From Rubrobacter sp. (GTDB lineage Bacteria > Actinomycetota > Rubrobacteria > Rubrobacterales > Rubrobacteraceae), in assembly GCA_020253895.1 (NCBI GenBank), contig JADDKG010000246.1, positions 1 to 5,084 of the forward strand: a DNA stretch of 5,084 bases, given 5' to 3'. Each line of letters opens with the position of its first letter. Position 1 is the stretch's first letter. The notes beneath the pieces were generated by a model that ran no database searches, was not told the DNA's origin, and saw only the letters and a list, made by a program, of their open reading frames with translations. Made by a program: the position numbers and the translations under genes. Below are positions 1 to 5,084 of this stretch, piece by piece.

Positions 1-2612
1 AGCTTGGGCATCGTCCTGCCCGGCACCGGCTCGCACTCGCCCTTCTTCCAGTCGCGCACCTCGCCGAAGGGCTGGGAGATCTCGTCCGGCGTGTCGTGCA
101 GCAGCGGCGCGGCGACGAGGTCCTTTCTCACGCCCAGGTGGCTCCCGGCCAGCCGCGAGAAGACCCCGGCTATCTGCCTGAAGATGTCCCAGTCGCTCTT
201 GGCCTCCCACGGCGGGGCGATCGCCGGGTTGAAGGGGTGGACGAAGGGGTGCAGGTCGGTGCTGGAGAGGTCGTGCTTCTCGTACCACGTGGCGGCCGGC
301 AGCACGATGTCCGAGTAGAGGGAGGAGCCGTTCTTCCGGAAGTCGAGGGTGGTGAGCAGGTCCAGCTTCCCCTCGGCCGCCCGCTCGCGCCAGACCACCT
401 CCTTCGGGCGCAGCCCCTCGGGGGTCTCCTCGTTGCGCACCGCGGCGTCGGGGACGCCGAGCAGGTGCTTTAGGAAGTACTCGTGGCCCTTGCCGGAGGA
501 GCCGAGGAGGTTGGATCTCCACAGGGTGAGCACGCGCGGGAAGTTCTCGGGGGCTCCCGGGTCCTCGGCGGCGAAGCGGAGCCGGCCCTCCCTGAGCTCC
601 CGCAGCACGTACTCCTGCGGGCTCAGCCCCTCCCGTTCTGCCGCCTCCGCTATCTCCAGCGGGTTTCTGTCAAAGGTGGGGTAGGAGGGCTGCCAGCCCA
701 GCCGGGAAGCGAGGGCTATGCAGTCGGCGAAGTGCATCCCCGCGAGCCTCCCCCGCCCGGTGGGGGCCGCGAGCTCGTCCGCACCCATGTGCTCGTAGCG
801 CCACTGCTCGGTCGCGAGGTACCAGAGGGTGGTCCCCGCCATGTGCCGCGGCGGCCGGTTCCAGTCCAGGGCGAAGGCTATGGTGGACCAGCCGGTTATG
901 GGCCGCACCTTCTCCTGCCCGACGTAGTGGGCCCAGCCCCCGCCGTTTTTGCCCTGGCACCCGCACAGCAGCACGAGGGCGAGCATCGCCCGGTAGATCT
1001 GGTCGGAGTGGTACCAGTGGTTGGTGCCCGCCCCCATGATGATCATGGAGCGCCCCTCTGTCCGCTCGGCGTTGCGGGCGAACTCGCGCCCGATGCGCGC
1101 CGCCCGGCCACCGTCGACGCCGGTGAACGCCTGCTGCCACGCCGGGGTGTAGGGCTCGGGGTCGTCGTAGCCGGCCGGCCACCGGCCGGGAAGCCCCTCA
1201 CGGCGCACCCCGTACTGGGCGAGCAGGAGGTCGTAGACGGTGGTGACCAGCCGCCCGCCGACCCGCCGGGCCGGCACCCCCCTCAAAAGCGTGCGCCCGC
1301 TCTCCTCCGCGTCGAAGCGCGGAAGCTCCACCTCGGTGAGCTCCTCGTGGGAGCCGAGCAGCGAGAGCGCGGGGTCCGTATCCCCGAGGTCCAGGTTCCA
1401 CCGGCCCTCCCCCTCTTCCCCGTAGCGGAAGCCCAGAGAACCGTTGGGCACCACCGGCTCGCCGCTCCGCCCGTCCACCAGCACGGTCTTCCACCCGGCG
1501 TTCTCGCCCCCCTCGCCGAGGTCGGAGGCCCGGAGAAAGCGGTCCGGGACCGGCGGGGATCCCTCCCGCTCGCGCAGCACCACGAGCATCGGCAGGTCGG
1601 TGTACTTCTTGGCGTACCCCACAAAGTACGGCACCTGCCTGTCCACGTAGAACTCCTTGAGGATCACGTGCCCCATCGCCATCGCCAGCGCCCCGTCGGT
1701 GCCGGGCTGCACCGGGAGCCAGTGGTCGGCGAACTTGGTGTGGTCCGAGTAGTCCGGGCTCACAACCACGACCTTCTGGCCCTTGTAACGGGCCTCGGTC
1801 ATAAAGTGGGCGTCGGGGGTGCGGGTGATGGGGACGTTTGAGCCCCACATCATCAGGTAGGAGGCGTTCCACCAGTCGGCGGACTCCGGCACGTCGGTCT
1901 GATCCCCCCAGATCTGGGGCGAGGCCGGAGGCCAGTCCGAGTACCAGTCGTAGAAGCTCGGGATCGCACCGCCGATGAGCGAGAGGAAGCGCGTCCCTCC
2001 GGAGTAGCTGACCATGCTCATGGCCGGGATCGGGGAGAAGCCGACCACCCGGTCCGGGCCGTACTTCTTTATGGTGTAGACGTGGGCTGCGGCGATGATC
2101 TCGGCTGCCTCGTCCCAGGAGGCCCGCTCCAGCCCGCCCTTGCCCCGGGCGGCCTTGTAGCGGCGGGCCTTCTCAGGATCCTCGACGATGGAGGCCCACG
2201 CCTCCACCGGGTCCCCCTTCTCCCGCAGTGCCTCGCGGTACATCTTCAGCAGCACGCCGCGCACGTAGGGGTACTTGATCCTCAGCGGGGAGTAGGTGTA
2301 CCAGGAGAAGGAGGCCCCCCGCGGACAGCCCCGCGGCTCGTACTCGGGCATGTCGGGGCCGTTGGAAGGGTAGTCGGTCTGCTGGGTCTCCCAGGTGATG
2401 ATCCCGTCTTTCACGTAGATCTTCCACGAACACGACCCGGTGCAGTTGACGCCGTGGGTGGAGCGCACCACCCTGTCGTGCTGCCACCGCTGACGGTAGG
2501 CCCGCTCCCACTCCCTGTCGCGGGCGCTGAGCTCCCCATGACCCCCGGATCTCCTCTCAGTCCGCGCCAGGTACTGCATCCCCCTGAGCAGCGGGTTGGT
2601 GGGTTCAGACAC
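1..2612 (-). CDS. narG: Respiratory nitrate reductase alpha subunit NarG (3' end beyond window)
   Basis: Catalytic subunit of the membrane-bound NarGHI complex, which reduces nitrate to nitrite at a molybdenum bis-MGD centre. I translated 870 uninterrupted codons from the GTG at 2612. An in-frame TGA lies two codons upstream, so no earlier start is possible. The FS0 [4Fe-4S] ligands are His53, Cys57 and Cys61 (HGVNCTGSC) and Cys96 (EPRGCPRG). The molybdenum-ligand region SFYDWYSDWPPASP has Asp222, the same number as in E. coli. Further NarG blocks are TQQTDYPSNGPD (76-87), DQTDVPESADW (237-247), GSNVPITRTPDAHF (257-270), NHWYH (531-535), GGGWAHYVGQEK (557-568) and WRSNLLGSSGKGHE (698-711). 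NarG is normally about 1,200-1,250 residues, so roughly the last 350 are missing here. The N-terminus has no twin-arginine/hydrophobic signal, which implies a cytoplasmic active site. It follows narK by 3 bases; narHJI should come next. I see no frameshift. Confidence 0.98.
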   Translation of the reverse strand, partial: MSEPTNPLLRGMQYLARTERRSGGHGELSARDREWERAYRQRWQHDRVVRSTHGVNCTGSCSWKIYVKDGIITWETQQTDYPSNGPDMPEYEPRGCPRGASFSWYTYSPLRIKYPYVRGVLLKMYREALREKGDPVEAWASIVEDPEKARRYKAARGKGGLERASWDEAAEIIAAAHVYTIKKYGPDRVVGFSPIPAMSMVSYSGGTRFLSLIGGAIPSFYDWYSDWPPASPQIWGDQTDVPESADWWNASYLMMWGSNVPITRTPDAHFMTEARYKGQKVVVVSPDYSDHTKFADHWLPVQPGTDGALAMAMGHVILKEFYVDRQVPYFVGYAKKYTDLPMLVVLREREGSPPVPDRFLRASDLGEGGENAGWKTVLVDGRSGEPVVPNGSLGFRYGEEGEGRWNLDLGDTDPALSLLGSHEELTEVELPRFDAEESGRTLLRGVPARRVGGRLVTTVYDLLLAQYGVRREGLPGRWPAGYDDPEPYTPAWQQAFTGVDGGRAARIGREFARNAERTEGRSMIIMGAGTNHWYHSDQIYRAMLALVLLCGCQGKNGGGWAHYVGQEKVRPITGWSTIAFALDWNRPPRHMAGTTLWYLATEQWRYEHMGADELAAPTGRGRLAGMHFADCIALASRLGWQPSYPTFDRNPLEIAEAAEREGLSPQEYVLRELREGRLRFAAEDPGAPENFPRVLTLWRSNLLGSSGKGHEYFLKHLLGVPDAAVRNEETPEGLRPKEVVWRERAAEGKLDLLTTLDFRKNGSSLYSDIVLPAATWYEKHDLSSTDLHPFVHPFNPAIAPPWEAKSDWDIFRQIAGVFSRLAGSHLGVRKDLVAAPLLHDTPDEISQPFGEVRDWKKGECEPVPGRTMPK

Positions 2613-2615
2613 GGC

Positions 2616-3827
2616 TCACACTCCTTCCATACGGCCTTCGCTGCGGGCCCTCCACCGCTTCATGAACGCCGCGTTGACCCCAAAGCATCCCGCGGCGAAG
2701 AGCGCCAGGAGCACGAATCCTATGGCGTAAGACCCCGTGAGGTCCCTGACGGCCCCCATGACCAGCGGCGGGAAGAAACCCCCAAGCCCTCCCGCGGCTC
2801 CCACCACGCCGGTAACCGCCCCGGTCCTGCCCGGGTAGAGCGCGGCGACGAGCTTGAAGACTGCCCCGTTCCCCATGCCCAGCAGGGCCGCGCTGGAGAG
2901 CGCCCCTACGGTGAAGGGAACCATCCCCCCTCCGAACGCGAGAAGGAGCGCCATGAGGGGCAGCACCGCGAACACCACCGCCAGCAGCGGCCCCCCGCCG
3001 ATCCTGTCCGCCAGCCAGCCCCCGACGGGCCGCGAGAGCGTGGCCAGCACCACGAACCCCGCCGCCCGCAGACCGGCGTCGGTCTGCTCGAGGCCGAAGA
3101 GGTCGACGAGGAGCTTGGGCAGGTAGATGCCCAGCGCCACAAACCCGCCGAAGGTCAGGAAGTAGAAGAGGCTCAGGACCCACGGCTCGGCCCCCTCCCT
3201 GAACGGCGCCAGCCCCTCGGCCAGGGAGCGGTGTACCCTGGGCCCCGGAGCCTCCCGGCCGAGCGCCCAGAACGCCGCCGCCATGGCGGCGAGCGGAACG
3301 ACGAAGACCCAGAAGGCCCACCTCCATCCCCAAGCTCCCGCTATGGCGGGGGCGGAGTAGGCGGCGAGCGCGGTGCCGATGTTGCCGGTGCCGTAGACGC
3401 CCAGAGCCACCCCCTGCCTGCTCGCCGGGAACCAGCGCGAGACGAAGGGAACGCCCACGGCGAACGAGCTTCCCGCAACCCCCAACAGAAAGCCCCAGAA
3501 CAGAAGGCCGTAGAAGGAGCCGCCGAAGAGACCGATCAGCACCACCGGGACGATCAGGAAGAGCATCATCCCGGTGAAGATGATCCGTCCCCCGAACCGG
3601 TCGGTCAGAACGCCCATGGGGATCCTGAAGAGCGAGCCCAGGAGCACCGGGGTGGCTATGACGAGGCTGATCTGGGTGTCGCTCAGACCGTAGAGCTCCT
3701 GAAAACGGGGCGCCAGCGGGGCTATGAGCCCCCACACGGAGAAGCAAAGCGCAAACGCGAGCGTGGCGAGACCGAGCGCCCGGTAGGCCCCCGGAGGCGT
3801 GCCCCGTTCCCCCGGCCCCCCGGCCAT
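2616..3827 (-). CDS. narK: NarK-family nitrate/nitrite transporter (MFS)
   Basis: Inner-membrane major facilitator carrier for nitrate uptake and/or nitrite export, supplying the cytoplasmic NarG site. Numbering below counts from the GTG at 3830 (404 residues), which is immediately followed by an ATG at 3827. I prefer the ATG, because the GGGG before it is then 5 rather than 2 bases away. About 12 hydrophobic segments are visible. The MFS motif GVLTDRFGGR lies at 73-82, with a second-half copy, GGWLADRIGG, at 270-279. Both nitrate-signature segments of the family are present: GTGNIG at 147-152 and GAVTGVVGAAGGLGG at 337-351. Arg69 (SLFRIP) and Arg267 (LSRPVG) match the paired substrate-binding arginines of NarK/NarU. 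The length fits single-domain NarK proteins. Whether it is a nitrate/proton symporter (NarK1 type) or a nitrate/nitrite antiporter (NarK2 type) cannot be decided by eye. It overlaps the upstream stop codon. Confidence 0.94.
   Translation of the reverse strand: MAGGPGERGTPPGAYRALGLATLAFALCFSVWGLIAPLAPRFQELYGLSDTQISLVIATPVLLGSLFRIPMGVLTDRFGGRIIFTGMMLFLIVPVVLIGLFGGSFYGLLFWGFLLGVAGSSFAVGVPFVSRWFPASRQGVALGVYGTGNIGTALAAYSAPAIAGAWGWRWAFWVFVVPLAAMAAAFWALGREAPGPRVHRSLAEGLAPFREGAEPWVLSLFYFLTFGGFVALGIYLPKLLVDLFGLEQTDAGLRAAGFVVLATLSRPVGGWLADRIGGGPLLAVVFAVLPLMALLLAFGGGMVPFTVGALSSAALLGMGNGAVFKLVAALYPGRTGAVTGVVGAAGGLGGFFPPLVMGAVRDLTGSYAIGFVLLALFAAGCFGVNAAFMKRWRARSEGRMEGV
2621..2628 (-). promoter_or_regulatory. 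Shine-Dalgarno for narG, inside the end of narK
   Basis: The minus strand reads GGAAGGAG, with 8 bases between AAGGAG and the narG GTG at 2612. The motif lies within the last codons of narK, and the narK TGA (2618-2616) falls between it and the narG start. It fixes the GTG as the narG start and suggests that ribosomes finishing narK re-initiate on narG. Confidence 0.85.
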
Positions 3828-4300
3828 CACAACCCCGCCGCCACGGCGAGCACGGCCACCACCGCGCTTACCGCCAGGTTGGTCATCGAGACCCCGAAGG
3901 AGACCCTCTGCAGCGCCAGCCTGCGCCCGGCGCGCTCACGAGCCTCGGCAGGGTCGCGGGCCTCCCGCTCCGCCGCGGCAAGCTCCCGCAGCCGGCGCCC
4001 GAAGTAAGCCCCGTGCGCGGCAGTGAGGGCAAAGAGGACCAGAAGCAGCACGTACTCGGTATAAAGCATCACCCCTCTGTTAAATATACCATCAAGAACA
4101 GCGAACAGGGCCAGCAGAGAGAGGTTGGCAGTCCCCACCCGCGCATAGTGCCTCCCGATAACCGAGCGGACCGCCATCCGCTCCGCCACGCTCCACTTCA
4201 TCTCCTTGAGCGCCGGAGAAACCACGAGCGTGGTGAACGCCACCCCCCCAAGCCACGCTCCCGCAAGCACCGCGTGGAGCACGTGAACGAACGCCTCCAT
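3827..4300 (-). CDS. Small four-helix membrane protein, CopD/DUF4149-like, first gene of the nitrate operon
   Basis: A 157-residue integral membrane protein of uncertain function. Predicted helices lie at about 5-27, 57-75, 78-100 and 132-156. A charged, Ala/Glu/Arg-rich loop (about 101-128) separates helices three and four. The first helix carries HVLHAVLAGAWLGGVAF, the His/Trp-Gly-Gly pattern seen in small CopD-like and DUF4149/TMEM205-like proteins. His6, His9, His51 and His96 could bind heme or a metal, but this is inference. The start is the ATG at 4300, preceded by AGGAGG 11 bases upstream. The gene ends in TGA at 3829-3827, whose last base is the first base of the narK ATG, so the two genes are almost certainly cotranscribed and translationally coupled. 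Possible roles are a quinone- or heme-linked accessory to nitrate respiration, or a membrane partner of the transporter. The family assignment is tentative; that this is a real gene is well supported. Confidence 0.85.
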   Translation of the reverse strand: MEAFVHVLHAVLAGAWLGGVAFTTLVVSPALKEMKWSVAERMAVRSVIGRHYARVGTANLSLLALFAVLDGIFNRGVMLYTEYVLLLVLFALTAAHGAYFGRRLRELAAAEREARDPAEARERAGRRLALQRVSFGVSMTNLAVSAVVAVLAVAAGL

Positions 4301-4311
4301 GAGAGCCGCAA

Positions 4312-4317
4312 CCTCCT
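4312..4317 (-). promoter_or_regulatory. Shine-Dalgarno of the four-helix membrane protein gene
   Basis: A full AGGAGG on the minus strand, within AAGAGGAGGTT, lies 11 bases before the ATG at 4300. The spacing is a little longer than usual but no better start codon lies closer, so it supports the ATG at 4300. Confidence 0.65.
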
Positions 4318-4350
4318 CTTGCCGCGCGCCACTCTCTTACACGCACATCA

Positions 4351-4380
4351 AGTATCACATATCTAGTACCAGTAAATCCA
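4351..4380 (-). promoter_or_regulatory. Candidate promoter of the membrane protein-narK-narG operon
   Basis: In the AT-richer part of the control region, the minus strand has a -10-like GATACT (4356-4351). A weak -35-like TGGATT (4380-4375) lies 18 bases upstream of it. Transcription would begin near 4344, giving a leader of about 45 bases. The poor -35 fits a promoter that needs an activator, and the CRP/FNR-type site centred at 4437.5 would then sit at about -93, one of the class I helical-phase positions. An alternative -10 is TAGATA (4365-4360). This is inference from weak matches. Confidence 0.28.
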
Positions 4381-4429
4381 GAACTGGCCGTAAAAGAAGA
4401 CACGACCACGCGACAAGGCCCCGGAAAGC

Positions 4430-4445
4430 TTTGACCGGGGTCACA
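4430..4445. promoter_or_regulatory. CRP/FNR-family operator in the divergent control region
   Basis: The plus strand reads TTTGACCGGGGTCACA and the minus strand TGTGACCCCGGTCAAA. The core is a perfect inverted repeat, TGACC-GG-GGTCA (4432-4443), and the outermost bases also pair, so 14 of 16 positions are symmetric. It matches the CRP consensus TGTGA-N6-TCACA at 9 of 10 defined positions. Its TTGAC-N4-GTCA form also resembles the sites of FNR/DNR/NnrR regulators that respond to oxygen or nitric oxide. It lies between a nitrate-respiration operon and the divergent cupin gene. The regulator is not encoded in the window. Confidence 0.6.
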
Positions 4446-4462
4446 GAACATGAGTCGCGCCG

Positions 4463-4490
4463 TTGCGGTAAACGTTACCGAAATGGTAAT
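4463..4490 (+). promoter_or_regulatory. Candidate promoter of the cupin gene
   Basis: A -35-like TTGCGG (4463-4468) and a -10-like GGTAAT (4485-4490) are separated by 16 bases. This would start transcription near 4497, about 38 bases before the cupin ATG. The CRP/FNR-type site would then lie at about -60, close to the classical class I activator position. Both hexamers are imperfect, so this is a plausible rather than a firm call. Confidence 0.33.
4466..4480. repeat. Short palindrome CGGTAA-ACG-TTACCG, candidate operator
   Basis: Perfect 6-base arms (4466-4471 and 4475-4480) surround a 3-base spacer. A further GGTAA follows at 4485-4489, so the half-site recurs. The palindrome lies between the candidate -35 and -10 elements of the cupin promoter, where a dimeric repressor or a MerR-like activator would act. 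The regulator is unknown. Confidence 0.45.
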
Positions 4491-4522
4491 TGTTGGGTGT
4501 ATGTGGATGCTCTGGCGACGGC

Positions 4523-4528
4523 AGGAGG
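4523..4528 (+). promoter_or_regulatory. Shine-Dalgarno of the cupin gene
   Basis: A full AGGAGG sits 6 bases before the ATG at 4535. This decides the start against an in-frame TTG at 4490, which would add 15 residues (beginning LGVCGCSG in genetic-code terms) that do not belong to the cupin fold and would overlap the candidate promoter. Confidence 0.85.
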
Positions 4529-4534
4529 TGGAGG

Positions 4535-4897
4535 ATGAGGGTCCTGCGTGCGGGCTCGGGGGTTTTGAGGGCTGCCCCGGTAGAGGGAGGCCCGAAGGCG
4601 GAGGTGCTGGCGGCCGGGGAGAACCTCTCCATGGCACGTGTGGTGCTACCGCCGGGAGGGGGCATGCCGGAGCACGATCACGGCGAGTCGGAGGCGTTGG
4701 TGGTCGTCCGGAGCGGGCGGGTCGTGTTGCGCAGCGGGGAGCGTGAGGAGGAACTCGAGGCCGGAGCCGCCGCCCTGCTCGGGGTAGGCGAGCGGGTCGC
4801 GCTGACGAACCCCTCCTCCGAGGAGGCTCATTTGCTCGCAGTCTTCTCCCCGCCGGGCTTCGTGCGGAACCTGGAGGGCTGGCCGGAGGCCAGGTGA
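4535..4897 (+). CDS. Single-domain cupin protein
   Basis: A 120-residue small cupin (beta-barrel), cytoplasmic, with no signal peptide or membrane segment. Cupin motif 1 is clear: PEHDHGESEALVVVRSG, with metal-ligand candidates His47, His49 and Glu53 and the closing Gly61. Motif 2 is present in outline at 77-92 (GAAALLGVGERVALTN), but its usual Pro is Gly83 and its usual His ligand is Val88. The barrel therefore keeps three of the four classical ligands; His99 might substitute. Length is typical for stand-alone cupins. The gene is monocistronic within the window and transcribed away from the nitrate operon, across a region holding a CRP/FNR-type site. Small cupins can be enzymes, metal-dependent sensors or binding proteins; nothing here identifies the substrate. 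I am confident in the fold and the start, not in any reaction. Confidence 0.92.
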   Translation: MRVLRAGSGVLRAAPVEGGPKAEVLAAGENLSMARVVLPPGGGMPEHDHGESEALVVVRSGRVVLRSGEREEELEAGAAALLGVGERVALTNPSSEEAHLLAVFSPPGFVRNLEGWPEAR

Positions 4898-5022
4898 GCG
4901 CCTGAGGCTCCTGAGAAGAGCGGGTCTCACCTACATGGGTCAGGGATTATCGGCCAGCGCGGCGAGCGCAGTGGCATCCTCTATGCTCGGGTTTGACAGT
5001 TGACGGCCCTGCTCGGTGCCAC

Positions 5023-5075
5023 GCCGCCCCAAGAACCCGCATGAATCAAGGGGTTTCCATGGGGCGGCGGTTCTT
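5023..5075 (+). repeat. Permuted inverted repeat, possible terminator-like hairpin
   Basis: GCCGCCCC (5023-5030) is complementary to GGGGCGGC (5061-5068), and the adjoining AAGAACC (5031-5037) to GGTTCTT (5069-5075). The pairs occur in the order A-B-A'-B', so both stems can form together only as a pseudoknot; otherwise they compete. The A stem can enclose a smaller one, AACCC (5034-5038) with GGGTT (5051-5055), and is followed on the plus strand by TTCTTTT (5071-5077). This resembles an intrinsic terminator for the cupin transcript, although the tract is short and offset by GG. It could instead be the edge of a repeat or mobile element. Confidence 0.45.
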
Positions 5076-5084
5076 TTGGGCCAA

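Noticed and set aside
483..1841. Plus-strand open frame (452 codons)
   Set aside because: Antisense to clearly conserved NarG sequence, with a low-complexity Pro/Val/Gly/His-rich product.
1198..1872. Other minus-strand frames inside narG, here and at 670-1182 and 2173-2511
   Set aside because: They are alternative frames of the narG region. The true NarG frame is open without break through all of them, so they do not indicate a frameshift.
2605..3747. Minus-strand open frame of 380 codons overlapping narK
   Set aside because: Out of frame with the transporter, rich in Arg/Gly/Ala, with none of the hydrophobic pattern seen in the narK frame.
2082..4007. Long plus-strand open frame (641 codons)
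   Set aside because: It is antisense to narG, narK and the membrane protein, is very rich in Pro/Arg/Gly/Glu with no domain, and spans gene boundaries. It is a GC-rich shadow frame.
4378..4387. Small inverted repeat CCAG-AA-CTGG
   Set aside because: Four-base arms are too short to separate from chance, and no known operator matches.
4490..4534. Earlier TTG start for the cupin gene
   Set aside because: It has no Shine-Dalgarno and adds residues unrelated to the fold, whereas the ATG at 4535 has AGGAGG at 6 bases.
4993..4998. Perfect -35 hexamer TTGACA
   Set aside because: No acceptable -10 hexamer occurs 15-19 bases downstream, so a promoter cannot be supported.
4934..5002. Possible 22-codon plus-strand peptide beginning MGQGLSAS
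   Set aside because: No ribosome binding site before the ATG and no recognisable feature; consistent with chance.
4898..5084. tRNA, CRISPR array or insertion-sequence end in the right-hand noncoding stretch
   Set aside because: No cloverleaf, regular spacer/repeat pattern or target-site duplication could be seen; only the 5023-5075 inverted repeat stands out.

Overview
The window comes from a very GC-rich bacterium. Third codon positions are strongly G/C, yet AGG/AGA arginine and ATA isoleucine codons are used freely. Together with GTG starts and overlapping genes, this suggests a deep-branching, thermophile-like actinobacterium such as Rubrobacter. That assignment is inferred from composition and gene content only.

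Layout. Positions 1-4300, all on the minus strand, form one tightly packed unit read from right to left. It starts with a small four-helix membrane protein (3827-4300), continues with a NarK-type nitrate/nitrite transporter (2616-3827) and ends with the first 870 codons of narG, the catalytic subunit of respiratory nitrate reductase (1-2612), which runs off the left edge. The first two genes share a base at their stop/start junction, and narK and narG are 3 bases apart, so translational coupling is likely. narH, narJ and narI are expected just beyond the left edge but are not visible. Positions 4301-4534 are a divergent control region. Positions 4535-4897, on the plus strand, encode a 120-residue single-domain cupin. 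Positions 4898-5084 hold no convincing gene but contain an unusual inverted repeat near the right edge.

How the parts fit. NarK brings nitrate in and can move nitrite out. NarG has all its Fe-S and molybdenum ligands and no Tat-like signal, so it should reduce nitrate on the cytoplasmic side using electrons delivered through NarH/NarI. The divergent region holds a near-perfect CRP/FNR-family operator (4430-4445). It is well placed to control the nitrate cluster on one side and the cupin on the other, and a second palindrome (4466-4480) sits between the cupin promoter elements. The least explained parts are the small membrane protein leading the operon, the cupin apparently tied to nitrate respiration, and the circularly permuted inverted repeat at 5023-5075.
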